This document shows, piece after piece, positions 1 through 9,075 of a stretch of 64,000 nucleotides of DNA. Source of the stretch: Motiliproteus sp041586735 (GTDB lineage Bacteria > Pseudomonadota > Gammaproteobacteria > Pseudomonadales > Balneatricaceae); assembly GCA_041586735.1 (NCBI GenBank), contig JBFGZQ010000005.1, positions 124,001-188,000 on the forward strand, in the 5' to 3' direction. Made by a program: the position numbers and the translations under genes. The notes below the pieces were generated by a model. The model made no database searches. It saw nothing but the letters and a program-made list of their open reading frames with translations, and was not told the origin of the DNA. Position 1 is the stretch's first letter; each line of letters begins with the position of its first letter.

Positions 1-199
1 TGCACCGGAATCAGTGGCTTCATCTTGACATGGCAATCAAATGCCGAGAGCTGATATAATCCACGAATGGAAAATATAGACCTCAGAAAGTTGTCAGCTG
101 ATGCCGGCAAAGAGCTTAGACAGTTTGCTTGGTTTCGCTGCGCTGCACACTTTAGCAAACAATTATCAGCCTCTTAAATAGGCGTTATGAGTAAATCAA
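1..199. other. accessory left edge, no complete gene
   Basis: No complete gene is evident. Two plus-strand frames enter from outside the window and stop at 54 and 59, so a cassette-type gene may end here. A 36-codon ATG frame at 67-177 begins MENIDLRKLS, which faintly recalls the N-terminus of IS630-type transposases; it has no clear ribosome-binding site. The stretch 130-190 holds an imperfect hairpin and ends like the 3' half of an integron attC site. Confidence 0.4.
129..190 (+). repeat. attC-like 3' half site
   Basis: The arms GTTTGCT and AGCAAAC form a hairpin, and the segment then runs through an AT-rich arm into GGCGTTATGA, the usual 3' end of integron cassette sites. The next gene starts about 10 bases later. 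No matching 5' box (RYYYAAC) lies in the 180 bases upstream, so this is at best half a site. Core GTTATGA departs from GTTRRRY. Confidence 0.35.
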
Positions 200-565
200 A
201 TGAATAGAGTTATCATTTTGTTGTTAGCAATAGGCTTGTTTGGTTGTAGTGAGTCACTTGATATTCGGTTGGAACCTGAAGTGAACATGTTTTTTAGCCA
301 TGATCCCAAGCAAAAAATACGTATTACTCAGGAAGATGAAGTGTATGCCATTCTCAACGAGTGGCTACGTGATAACAAAGCCGATTGGCATGCCACGTCT
401 GGTCGTTATTCTGGTGGGGTCTATATCGAGTCTGGCAACTATGGTATTCAAGTTGCTGAGTCAAAAGTTGTTATTTACTCAATAATAAATAATAAACCCA
501 AGGCCATGTATGTCCAAGATATTAAAAAGAGTGAGTTAAGTGCAATCTTGAATTTTGCTAAATAA
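200..565 (+). CDS. small predicted lipoprotein
   Basis: This 121-residue protein has a hydrophobic start and a lipobox (LFGC, Cys near residue 16), so it should be lipidated and membrane-anchored. The rest is hydrophilic, with a short central region rich in Gly, Ser and Tyr. I do not recognise the family. Base composition is AT-rich compared with the core genes that follow, and the gene starts right after an attC-like end, so it is probably a cassette or island gene. No partner gene suggests a function. Confidence 0.6.
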   Translation: MNRVIILLLAIGLFGCSESLDIRLEPEVNMFFSHDPKQKIRITQEDEVYAILNEWLRDNKADWHATSGRYSGGVYIESGNYGIQVAESKVVIYSIINNKPKAMYVQDIKKSELSAILNFAK

Positions 566-739
566 GCTCATAGTGAAAACTTTAAACGGCAAGATACAGC
601 TGGCTTTTTTACTCCGTTCAAGATTTTAGTTAGATATGTTATTGAACTTAAGTAAATGTTAGGACTTATAAGAGTCATGGGAAGTCGGTAATAATAAAGA
701 AAGCTGATCCTATCGCTAAATACAGGAACCATAATCTAC
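566..739. other. AT-rich spacer, no gene seen
   Basis: The spacer separates two small accessory genes. I see no convincing attC site in it. A lone GTTAGGA near 658 resembles a core box, but it has no partner and no flanking arms. An AGGAA ribosome-binding site lies near the end for the next gene. Confidence 0.4.
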
Positions 740-982
740 ATGACTAAAAGAAAAGGTGTATTACAGAAGCTATCACTCGTTTCGGCTGTGGTAAGTTTTG
801 CGTTAGCATTGGCTACAGGCGTTATGCTGTATCTTCGGTTGGAGAATACAGGTATCGATAACCCCATATCATCCAGCCTTATTTCATCCACGTTTTTCTT
901 CGTATGTGTTGGGGTTGTTCTTGCCGTCATGGGGACGGCCGATATATCCAGTTTTAAAGCTGATAGCTCTGAAGGGAAATGA
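740..982 (+). CDS. small two-helix membrane protein
   Basis: This 80-residue protein has two hydrophobic segments (about residues 12-32 and 46-66) with a short polar loop and a charged tail, so it is probably a small inner-membrane protein. AGGAA lies about 14 bases before the ATG. It is AT-rich like the gene at 200 and is followed by a strong hairpin resembling a short attC site, which fits an integron cassette. No family is recognised. Confidence 0.55.
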   Translation: MTKRKGVLQKLSLVSAVVSFALALATGVMLYLRLENTGIDNPISSSLISSTFFFVCVGVVLAVMGTADISSFKADSSEGK

Positions 983-1018
983 AAATATTAAAGGTCAGCG
1001 CCCTTTAAAGGCACAAAG

Positions 1019-1069
1019 CTCTAACGAATAAGGATAGATTGCGCGAAGCCGCGATCTATCCTGTTGGGC
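1019..1069 (+). repeat. attC-like hairpin (possible short attC or REP)
   Basis: CTCTAAC at 1019-1025 and a perfect GTTGGGC core (GTTRRRY) at 1063-1069 flank a 13-bp stem with a single G-T pair. The arms are 1031-1043 and 1050-1062, with loop CGAAGC. At 51 bp it is shorter than typical attC sites and the stem lacks the usual unpaired bases, so a REP-type palindrome is a fair alternative. Confidence 0.4.
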
Positions 1070-1395
1070 ACCTCGCATAGCCGAGGTTTAATTGAATTTC
1101 GCCGCTCAACAAACATCATGACTGAATTCATTTCAATTTCTTTGGCAGGCCCCTACTTTTCCACGCGGTCTGGCCACTTTTCTTCCCGAATCGCCCTAAT
1201 TATCGGCTCTACGGCGGGTATGTGCTGGTTCTCAGCCGTCCGTGATCTAGTCTTTAATGTTGCTGGTGCTCAAATAACTGGGCACCTGTGCATCACTGGT
1301 CTATAACTCATTGAACGTATTGATTGTCACTGTTTACGACCCAGAATGATCCTTGTAATCAATCAGGATGCCGCTACAGCCAACGGGAGACGAGA
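1070..1395. other. island/core junction, no supported gene
   Basis: A small hairpin (CCTCG/CGAGG, 1071-1086) is followed by a weak ATG frame from 1118 to 1306 (62 codons). That frame has no recognisable domain or clear ribosome-binding site, so I do not call it. The change to GC-rich core DNA happens just before pntA. Confidence 0.4.
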
Positions 1396-2955
1396 ATGAA
1401 AATTGGAGTGCCTAAGGAGATTCACGCGGGTGAAAAGCGTGTAGCAACAACGCCTGCGTTGATCAAGCAGCTGCAACAGATGGGCTACCAAGTCGCGATC
1501 GAAGCGGGGGCGGGCGAAGAGGCTAAGTTTGTTGATCAGGCGTATCGCGCCGCCGGTGCTGAAGTGATCGAGGGTGCTGCCGCGCTCTGGGCTGCCAGTG
1601 ATATCGTTATTAAAGTTCGGCCGCCGGAGGAGCATCCGACGCTGGCTGTGCATGAGGTCGAGCTCCTCAATGAGGGTGCGGTGCTGGTGTGCTTTTTATG
1701 GCCGGCCCAGAATCCCGAACTAATGCAGCGCCTAGCGGCGCGTAAGGTCAGCGTGCTGGCTATGGATTCGGTGCCGCGGATCAGCCGTTCGCAGCGCTGC
1801 GATGCCCTGAGCTCCATGGCTAACATCGCCGGTTATAAAGCGGTCGTTGAAGCCTCGAATCAATTCGGACGTTTTCTGAATGGCCAAATTACCGCCGCTG
1901 GACGGGTTCATCCGGCCAAGGTGCTGATTATCGGTGCGGGGGTGGCAGGACTCGCCGCAGTGGGCACGGCCGGCAGGATGGGTGCGATCGTACGCGCCTT
2001 CGATACTCGACCTGAGGTGAAGGAGCAGGTCGAGAGTATGGATGCCGAGTTTCTCACCGTCGAGATCGAGGAGGAGGGCGGCGGTAGCGGCGGTTACGCC
2101 AAACAGATGTCCAAAGCGTTTATCGATGCCGAGATGGCACTGTTCCGGGAGCAGGCCAAAGAGGTCGACATCATCATCACCACCGCCTTGATTCCGGGTA
2201 AGCCCGCGCCCAAACTGATTCTTGCCGATATGGTCGAGTTGATGGCCGGGGGCAGTGTGATTGTGGATCTGGCGGCAGAACAAGGCGGTAACTGCGAGTT
2301 GACCGTACCCGGTGAGGTCGTAGTGCGTCACGGGGTGTCGATCATCGGTTATACCGATCTGCCCAGCCGCCTGCCGACCCAGGCCAGCCAGCTGTATGCG
2401 ACCAACGTACGTAACGTCTTGTCTGAATTAACGCCGGCTGAAGATGGCAAGCCCGATTTTAATATGCAAGACACCATTGTGCGTGGTACCACGGTGATTC
2501 TGGCGGGCGAGATCACCTGGCCACCGCCCCCTCCACAGATCTCGGTGGCACCCATCAAGCCTAAGCAGGCACCGGTCCCAGAACCCGAACCTATGAGTGT
2601 TGCTAAGCGCAGCGCCATCACCTTTGGTTCGATGGCTATCGCTCTGCTGTTGTTGCTGCTACTGGGTAGGGTGGCGCCGCCGGCGTTTATGTCGCATCTG
2701 ATCGTGTTTGTGCTGGCCTGCTTTGTGGGCTGGCAGGTGGTCTGGGCGGTATCTCCCTCACTGCATACCCCGTTAATGAGTGTGACCAACGCGATTAGCG
2801 GCATCATCATTATTGGTGCGCTGCTGCAGGCAGGGTCGGGCAGTGTCAGCGTCTCACTGCTGGCGTTTGTGGCTACGCTGATCGCTAGTATCAATATCGT
2901 CGGTGGTTTCTCTGTAACCCAGCGGATGTTGAAAATGTTTGTGAGGGAGGATTAA
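1396..2955 (+). CDS. pntA: NAD(P) transhydrogenase subunit alpha
   Basis: The alpha subunit of the proton-translocating transhydrogenase moves hydride from NADH to NADP+ using the proton gradient. The 519-residue product has the soluble NAD-binding domain I with a GAGVAGL dinucleotide motif, a proline-rich linker near residue 380-400, and a C-terminal domain with several membrane helices; E. coli PntA is about 510. The frame is open upstream, but the ATG at 1396, preceded by GGGAGACGAG, begins the conserved MKIGVPKEI. pntB follows after two bases, so the pair is one operon. Confidence 0.95.
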   Translation: MKIGVPKEIHAGEKRVATTPALIKQLQQMGYQVAIEAGAGEEAKFVDQAYRAAGAEVIEGAAALWAASDIVIKVRPPEEHPTLAVHEVELLNEGAVLVCFLWPAQNPELMQRLAARKVSVLAMDSVPRISRSQRCDALSSMANIAGYKAVVEASNQFGRFLNGQITAAGRVHPAKVLIIGAGVAGLAAVGTAGRMGAIVRAFDTRPEVKEQVESMDAEFLTVEIEEEGGGSGGYAKQMSKAFIDAEMALFREQAKEVDIIITTALIPGKPAPKLILADMVELMAGGSVIVDLAAEQGGNCELTVPGEVVVRHGVSIIGYTDLPSRLPTQASQLYATNVRNVLSELTPAEDGKPDFNMQDTIVRGTTVILAGEITWPPPPPQISVAPIKPKQAPVPEPEPMSVAKRSAITFGSMAIALLLLLLLGRVAPPAFMSHLIVFVLACFVGWQVVWAVSPSLHTPLMSVTNAISGIIIIGALLQAGSGSVSVSLLAFVATLIASINIVGGFSVTQRMLKMFVRED

Positions 2956-2957
2956 TC

Positions 2958-4337
2958 ATGGGTGGATTTGTCACATCGGCGTACATCGGCGCCAGTATCC
3001 TGTTTATCCTCAGTCTCGGAGGTTTGAGTCACCAGGAGACTGCGCGACGCGGTAACGTCTACGGTATTATCGGCATGGGACTGGCGGTTCTGGCGACCCT
3101 GGCCAGCGATCAGGTCTCTGGGCTGGGGTGGATTATTCTGGCGATGTTGATTGGCGGTGCCATCGGTCTGTTTTTGGCGATTCGGGTACAGATGACCCAG
3201 ATGCCGGAGCTGGTGGCGATGATGCACAGTTTTGTGGGTCTGGCGGCGGTCATGGTGGGTTATGCCAGCTATCTGGATCCCGCCAATCATCTGGTGGGGG
3301 TGGAAAAAACCGTTCATAACGTTGAAATCTATCTGGGGATTCTGATCGGCGCTGCTACTTTTTCAGGATCGTTGATCGCGTTCGGAAAACTACGTGGCAT
3401 GGTTCAGAGTAAGCCGCTGTTGCTACCGGGGCGCCACTGGCTCAATCTGGCGGCGCTGCTGTTGTGTATCATTCTGGGCAGCAGTTTCGTGGGTGCCACC
3501 GATGGCATGCTGGCGTTACTGTTGATGACCCTGATCGCTTTGGCGTTTGGGGTGCATATGGTGATGGCGATTGGCGGAGCCGATATGCCGGTGGTGGTGT
3601 CGATGCTCAATAGCTATTCTGGTTGGGCAGCGGCAGCGGCAGGCTTTATGCTTTCTAATGACCTGTTGATCGTGGTGGGTGCGTTGGTGGGCTCCAGTGG
3701 CGCGATCCTCAGTTATATCATGTGTCGGGCGATGAACCGTAAGTTTATCAGCGTTATCCTCGGCGGATTCGGCAATGCCGCGGTCACCTCAGGTGCTGCC
3801 AGTGAGATCGAAGGCGAGATCAGCGCTACCAGCGCAGAAGAGGTGGCGGATCTATTGGCTAACGCCAGCAGCGTGGTGATCGTGCCCGGTTATGGCATGG
3901 CGGTCGCGCATGCGCAGCATCCGGTGGCGGAGCTGACCAAGAGCTTGCGTGCCAAAGGGGTGCAGGTGCGTTTTGGCATCCATCCAGTTGCAGGACGGAT
4001 GCCCGGGCATATGAATGTGCTGCTGGCAGAAGCCAGGGTACCCTATGATCTGGTGCTGGAGATGGACGAGATCAACGAGGATCTGGCGGAAACCGATGTG
4101 GTGCTGGTGATCGGTGCCAACGATACCGTCAACCCCTCAGCCGCTGAAGATCCGAGCAGTCCAATTGCCGGAATGCCGGTGATCGAGGTGTGGAAGGCGC
4201 ACACGGTGGTGGTGTTTAAGCGTTCGATGGCCGCCGGCTACTCCGGCGTTGAAAATCCACTATTCTATAAAGAGAATAGCCGGATGCTGTTTGGTGATGC
4301 CCGCGATAGCGTGGATGCTATCTTTAAGAACCTGTAA
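2958..4337 (+). CDS. pntB: NAD(P) transhydrogenase subunit beta
   Basis: The beta subunit supplies most of the transmembrane proton channel and the NADP(H)-binding domain III. The 459-residue length matches the family (E. coli 462). The N-terminal two-thirds is a run of membrane helices; the C-terminal part has the NADP-binding motif GYGMAVA and a later GANDTVNP motif. The gene starts two bases after the pntA stop, behind GGGAGG, so translation is probably coupled. A 109-base spacer with no clear terminator separates it from hppD. Confidence 0.95.
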   Translation: MGGFVTSAYIGASILFILSLGGLSHQETARRGNVYGIIGMGLAVLATLASDQVSGLGWIILAMLIGGAIGLFLAIRVQMTQMPELVAMMHSFVGLAAVMVGYASYLDPANHLVGVEKTVHNVEIYLGILIGAATFSGSLIAFGKLRGMVQSKPLLLPGRHWLNLAALLLCIILGSSFVGATDGMLALLLMTLIALAFGVHMVMAIGGADMPVVVSMLNSYSGWAAAAAGFMLSNDLLIVVGALVGSSGAILSYIMCRAMNRKFISVILGGFGNAAVTSGAASEIEGEISATSAEEVADLLANASSVVIVPGYGMAVAHAQHPVAELTKSLRAKGVQVRFGIHPVAGRMPGHMNVLLAEARVPYDLVLEMDEINEDLAETDVVLVIGANDTVNPSAAEDPSSPIAGMPVIEVWKAHTVVVFKRSMAAGYSGVENPLFYKENSRMLFGDARDSVDAIFKNL

Positions 4338-4446
4338 TCCGCCGCAGATAGAGTCTGAAGTACGCTCAATACCCGCATTAGCAGTCGATGCTGGGCATTG
4401 GTTTTGTTTACCGCGCTTGACTCTCGGTTAGATCAGGAAGGTGAAA

Positions 4447-5523
4447 ATGCATACATCATGGCTCAACCCGTTGGCTACGGATGGCTTCGAATTTGTCGAA
4501 TACAGTTCAGCGCAGCCCGAGGCGTTGGCGGCGGTGTTTGAACAGCTGGGTTTTTCCGCCATCGCCAGGCATCGCAGCAAGCGGGTCACGTTGTACCGCC
4601 AAGGGGAGATCAATTTTATCCTCAACGCCGAATCTCAGGGCCAGCCTGGAGCCTTCAGCCGTGCCCATGGACCCAGTGCGAATGCGATCGCATTTAGGGT
4701 CAAGGACGCGACCAGTGCCCTGGCTCAACTGCAAGCCAAGGGTGCCGTTCCGGTGGCCTCCGGTGCCGGTCCGATGGAGTTGTGTATTCCCGCCATCGAG
4801 GGTATTGGCGGGTCATTAATCTATCTGGTCGATCGCTATGGTGAGCAGGATATCTACGGTATCGATTTCGTACCTATCGCCGGAGTGGATCAGCATCCCC
4901 AAGGGGTGGGTTTGACCCTGATTGATCACCTGACCCATAATGTCGAACGCGGCCATATGGATCGCTGGGCTGATTTATATCAGCAGTGGTTCAATTTTCG
5001 GCAGCTGCGTTACTTTGATATCAAAGGTAGGCTGACGGGGCTGCGTTCGCGCGCTATGGTCAGTCCCTGCGGTAAAATCCGTATTCCTATTAATGAATCC
5101 AGTGACGAGCAGAGCCAGATTGCCGAATACTTGCGTGACCACCATGGAGAGGGGATCCAGCATATCGCGCTGGCAAGTGCTGACATCTATGCCAGCGTCG
5201 CCGCGTTACGCCAGCGGGGGCTGCGCTTTATGGCAACCCCTGACAGTTATTTCGATGCGATAGACAGCCGTCTGCCCGGTCATGGTGAAGATATTGAGCG
5301 GCTCAGGCGTCTGCGGATTCTGATCGATGGTGAGGCGCTGGATAAAATTAACGAAGATCTGTTGTTACAGATCTTCACCGACACGCTTATCGGCCCTCTG
5401 TTCTTCGAAATTATCCAACGCAAAGGCAATCAGGGCTTTGGTGAAGGTAACTTTCAAGCGTTATTCGATTCGATCGAACGGGATCAGTTGCAGCGCGGTG
5501 TGATTCGTCCTGAAGATAAATAG
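4447..5523 (+). CDS. hppD: 4-hydroxyphenylpyruvate dioxygenase
   Basis: This Fe(II) enzyme converts 4-hydroxyphenylpyruvate to homogentisate in tyrosine breakdown. The product is 358 residues, the Pseudomonas size, with two vicinal-oxygen-chelate halves. The metal ligands are visible as His161 (IDHLTHN), His239 (GIQHIA) and Glu321 (FFEIIQRKG), and the C-terminal FGEGNF motif that closes the active site is present. AGGAAGG suits the ATG at 4447 better than a GTG two codons earlier. No homogentisate pathway genes are adjacent, although an aminotransferase follows on the other strand. Confidence 0.95.
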   Translation: MHTSWLNPLATDGFEFVEYSSAQPEALAAVFEQLGFSAIARHRSKRVTLYRQGEINFILNAESQGQPGAFSRAHGPSANAIAFRVKDATSALAQLQAKGAVPVASGAGPMELCIPAIEGIGGSLIYLVDRYGEQDIYGIDFVPIAGVDQHPQGVGLTLIDHLTHNVERGHMDRWADLYQQWFNFRQLRYFDIKGRLTGLRSRAMVSPCGKIRIPINESSDEQSQIAEYLRDHHGEGIQHIALASADIYASVAALRQRGLRFMATPDSYFDAIDSRLPGHGEDIERLRRLRILIDGEALDKINEDLLLQIFTDTLIGPLFFEIIQRKGNQGFGEGNFQALFDSIERDQLQRGVIRPEDK

Positions 5524-5715
5524 TACCCGCGGTGATGATGGCGGGCACTCTCGTTGATGTGAATAACAGCTCGATGCTAAGTTTAGGGTCGATATAAGCG
5601 CTAGCCGAGGTCCAAAAATTCCATGTTGTTGCCATGAAGAGAATGGCTTTATTGGCTGAATAAGACCGGTTTGATCATCTCTATACCCCGTGGCTTAGGG
5701 TTCGCCCCCTCTTGG
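5524..5715. other. convergent spacer hppD / aminotransferase
   Basis: CCCGC and GCGGG at 5527-5546 could form a weak hairpin between the two convergent genes, but no T-run follows. Nothing else is recognised. Confidence 0.3.
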
Positions 5716-6903
5716 TTAACTCTCGAGCACCTGCTTGATTCGGTTGATCGCCTCTTCCAGAACTTTCATGCTGGTGGCAAAGGAGAGTCGCATCTGTCCC
5801 GGTGCACCAAATGCAGAGCCCGGAACCAGGGCGACACCGGCTTCATTGAGCAGGTATTCGGCTAGCTCAATATCGTCAGCAAAGGCGGGATGGTTGTCGA
5901 TAACCTTCTGGAAACTGGGGAAAGCGTAAAACGTCCCGTCAGCGGGGATGCACTCGACGCCGTCGATGGTATTCAACGCGTCGATAACGAAGTCATGGCG
6001 CTGCTTGAATGCCACCAGCATCTCCTGGACGCAATCCTGCGAGCCTTCCAGTGCCGTTTGTGCAGCCACCTGAGAGATCGATGTCGGGTTGGAGGTGCTT
6101 TGCGACTGTACCTTCTTCATTGCGCCGATCAGTTTTTGGGGGCCGGCCGCGTAGCCGATCCGCCAGCCGGTCATGGCGTAGGCTTTGGAAACACCATTGA
6201 GGACGATGGTGCGGTCGTAGAGTTCGGGACAAGCCATCAGGATGTTGCAGAATGGCTCCTCGCTCCACAGGATGTGCTCGTACATATCGTCCGAGGCGAT
6301 CAGTACGTGCGGATGGCGGAGTAATACCTCCGCCAGTGCCTGCAGTTCAGCGCGGGTGTAGGCGACGCCGGAGGGGTTGGAGGGGCTGTTCAGCACCACT
6401 AACTTGGTCTTGGGGGTGATCGCCATGTCCAGCTGTTCTGGAGTGATCTTGAAACGCTTTTCCTGTGAGGTACGGATGATCACCGGTACGCCGTCTGCGA
6501 TCAGCACCATGTCGGGGTAAGAGACCCAGTACGGTGCGGGGATGATCACCTCATCGCCTGGATTGATAAAGGCCAGCGACAGGTTGAAGAAGCTCTGTTT
6601 GCCGCCGCAGGAGACCAGGATCTGGTTGGGCTTATAGCTCAGGCCATTATCGTTTTTGAACTTGTTAATGATGGCGTGTTTGAGCGCCGGGGTGCCGTCG
6701 ACAGCGGTGTACTTGGTGAAGCCGGCGTTGAGTGCACTAATAGCCGCGGCTTTGATGTGATCAGGGGTGTCGAAATCCGGCTCGCCCGCGCCTAGACCAA
6801 TGATATCTTTGCCAGAGGCGCGTAATTCGGCGGCACAGTTGGTCACGGCAAGCGTCGGTGATGGCTTGATATTATTAACGCGATCGGAAAGTTGCAGGTC
6901 CAA
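5716..6903 (-). CDS. class I aminotransferase (AspC/Iβ type)
   Basis: A PLP-dependent aminotransferase of the aspartate/aromatic Iβ subgroup, 395 residues. Visible motifs are the N-terminal GLGAGEPDFDTP, the SPSNPSG loop, the PLP lysine in SKAYAMTGWRIG, and the C-terminal arginine region (MRLSFA). The frame is open further upstream, but a TTG at 6903 preceded by AGAGGAT gives the conserved start MDLQLSDRV, so I chose it. Aspartate:2-oxoglutarate transfer is the usual activity; tyrosine could also be a substrate and would suit hppD next door, but the sequence alone does not settle this. Confidence 0.85.
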   Translation of the reverse strand: MDLQLSDRVNNIKPSPTLAVTNCAAELRASGKDIIGLGAGEPDFDTPDHIKAAAISALNAGFTKYTAVDGTPALKHAIINKFKNDNGLSYKPNQILVSCGGKQSFFNLSLAFINPGDEVIIPAPYWVSYPDMVLIADGVPVIIRTSQEKRFKITPEQLDMAITPKTKLVVLNSPSNPSGVAYTRAELQALAEVLLRHPHVLIASDDMYEHILWSEEPFCNILMACPELYDRTIVLNGVSKAYAMTGWRIGYAAGPQKLIGAMKKVQSQSTSNPTSISQVAAQTALEGSQDCVQEMLVAFKQRHDFVIDALNTIDGVECIPADGTFYAFPSFQKVIDNHPAFADDIELAEYLLNEAGVALVPGSAFGAPGQMRLSFATSMKVLEEAINRIKQVLES

Positions 6904-7044
6904 ACTGGTATCCTCTAAAAAGAGCAATTCATGGTGAATTATTGTTTTTTTGAGTAGCGCATCTGCGGCGCCCATAAAATAGATGCTTACGGGCCCTTAC
7001 AAAAACGTACAATTGTACAGACTCGTTTTAGCACAGGAAACTGC

Positions 7045-9063
7045 ATGTCCCGTTTATTTGAAATCAATTCGCGCTTTAGCCCAGCGGGCGATCAGCCGGT
7101 TGCGATTAGTCAGCTCTCTCAAGGGATTCATGCGGGTCTAGCGACCCAGACGTTGCTGGGGGTGACCGGCTCCGGCAAGACGTTTACCATCGCTAATGTG
7201 ATCGCCGAGATGCAGCGCCCGACCATCGTCATGGCGCCCAATAAGACCTTGGCGGCCCAGCTGTACGGCGAGTTTCGCGAGTTCTTTCCTAATAATGCGG
7301 TCGAGTACTTCGTCTCTTACTACGACTACTATCAGCCCGAAGCCTATGTGCCGGCATCGGATACCTATATCGAGAAGGACTCGGCGATCAATGAGCATAT
7401 CGAGCAGATGCGCCTGTCGGCCACCAAAGCACTGCTCGAACGTAAAGATGCGATCATCGTGGCGACCGTTTCTGCGATCTATGGTCTGGGTGATCCTAAG
7501 GCGTATCTGAAGATGATGCTGCATCTGGATCGGGGTGACAAGGTCGATCAGCGTACCATTCTGCGGCGCCTGGCGGAGATTCAGTACACCCGCAACGACG
7601 TCGAACTGCACCGTGCCACCTACCGGGTACGCGGCGATGTCATTGATATCTTTCCGGCGGAGTCGGAAAAAGATGCCATCCGGGTCGAGTTGTTTGATGA
7701 TGAGATCGAAACACTCAGCTATTTTGATCCGCTGACCGGTGAGACGTTGCGTAAAGTCCCACGGGTAACGGTCTACCCTAAATCACACTACGTGACCCCA
7801 CGTGCGACCCTGCTGCATGCCGTCGAGCAGATCAAAGTCGAACTCAAAGAGCGCCTGGAGCAGTTACGCGGTGCCGGTAAACTGGTCGAAGCACAGCGTC
7901 TGGAGCAGCGCACCCAGTTCGACATCGAGATGATTCTGGAGCTGGGCTACTGCACCGGGATTGAAAATTATTCCCGTTACCTTTCCGGGCGCGGATCGGG
8001 AGAGGCGCCACCGACCCTGTTTGATTATTTGCCGGATAATGCGCTGTTGGTCGTCGATGAGTCGCACGTCACTATTCCGCAGTTGGGGGCGATGTATAAG
8101 GGTGATCGCTCGCGTAAGGAGACGCTGGTGGAGTACGGTTTCCGGATGCCCTCGGCGCTGGATAACCGGCCGATGCGTTTTGAAGAGTGGCAGCTGCGCG
8201 CACCCCAGGCGATTTTTGTCTCCGCAACGCCAGGTAAATATGAGGCTGAACAGGGCGGCCAGATCGTTGAGCAGGTAGTGCGCCCCACGGGGCTGATCGA
8301 CCCGGAGATCGAAGTGCGGCCTGCCACCACCCAGGTGGATGATCTGCTGTCGCAGATCGGTGCACGGGTGAGCTGTGGTGAGCGGGTGTTGGTGACCACG
8401 CTGACCAAGCGGATGTCTGAGGATTTGGCCGAATACCTGGATGAGCACGGTGTGCGGGTACGTTATCTGCATTCGGATATCGACACGGTGGAGCGGGTCG
8501 AGATTATCCGTGATCTGCGTATCGGGGTCTTTGATGTACTGGTCGGGATCAACCTGTTGCGGGAGGGGTTGGATATGCCTGAGGTGTCACTGGTGGCGAT
8601 CCTGGATGCGGATAAAGAGGGGTTCTTGCGTTCGGATCGCTCGCTGATTCAAACTATTGGTCGTGCAGCGCGGAATCTCAATGGTAAGGCGATCTTATAC
8701 GCGGATCGGATGACCGGTTCGATGCAGCGCGCGATCGACGAAACCAATCGCCGTCGTGCCAAGCAGCAGGCGCATAACGTCGCCCATGGCATCGTGCCCA
8801 AGAGTGTCAGTAAGTCGATTGCCGATATTATGGAGGGTGCGCGGATACCGGGTAAAAAGGCGTCCAAGGGCGTGAGCAAGGTGGCTGAATCTCAGGGCGA
8901 CTATCATGTTGATCCGGCCAACCTGTCACCTAAAGAGCTGAGTAAGGCGATGAGTCGGCTCGAAGATAAGATGTACGAAGCGTCGAAGAATCTGGAGTTC
9001 GAGCAAGCCGCGCATTACCGTGATCAGATGCACAAGCTGAAACAGCATGCCTTTGTCCGCTAG
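7045..9063 (+). CDS. uvrB: excinuclease ABC subunit B
   Basis: UvrB is the damage-verifying helicase-like subunit of nucleotide excision repair, receiving DNA from UvrA and recruiting UvrC. The product has 672 residues (E. coli 673). Walker A (GVTGSGKT) lies near residue 38, followed by the YYDYYQPEAYVP beta-hairpin used for strand insertion, helicase motifs including DESH, and a C-terminal UVR coiled coil. It is transcribed divergently from the aminotransferase across a short AT-rich spacer. Confidence 0.97.
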   Translation: MSRLFEINSRFSPAGDQPVAISQLSQGIHAGLATQTLLGVTGSGKTFTIANVIAEMQRPTIVMAPNKTLAAQLYGEFREFFPNNAVEYFVSYYDYYQPEAYVPASDTYIEKDSAINEHIEQMRLSATKALLERKDAIIVATVSAIYGLGDPKAYLKMMLHLDRGDKVDQRTILRRLAEIQYTRNDVELHRATYRVRGDVIDIFPAESEKDAIRVELFDDEIETLSYFDPLTGETLRKVPRVTVYPKSHYVTPRATLLHAVEQIKVELKERLEQLRGAGKLVEAQRLEQRTQFDIEMILELGYCTGIENYSRYLSGRGSGEAPPTLFDYLPDNALLVVDESHVTIPQLGAMYKGDRSRKETLVEYGFRMPSALDNRPMRFEEWQLRAPQAIFVSATPGKYEAEQGGQIVEQVVRPTGLIDPEIEVRPATTQVDDLLSQIGARVSCGERVLVTTLTKRMSEDLAEYLDEHGVRVRYLHSDIDTVERVEIIRDLRIGVFDVLVGINLLREGLDMPEVSLVAILDADKEGFLRSDRSLIQTIGRAARNLNGKAILYADRMTGSMQRAIDETNRRRAKQQAHNVAHGIVPKSVSKSIADIMEGARIPGKKASKGVSKVAESQGDYHVDPANLSPKELSKAMSRLEDKMYEASKNLEFEQAAHYRDQMHKLKQHAFVR

Positions 9064-9075
9064 CGTCTGCCCTTG

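Noticed and set aside
25..60. TTGACA and TATAAT as a promoter
   Set aside because: The spacing is 24 bases, too long for sigma-70.
1118..1306. 62-codon frame before pntA
   Set aside because: No ribosome-binding site, no recognisable pattern, and composition at a junction; left as unsupported.
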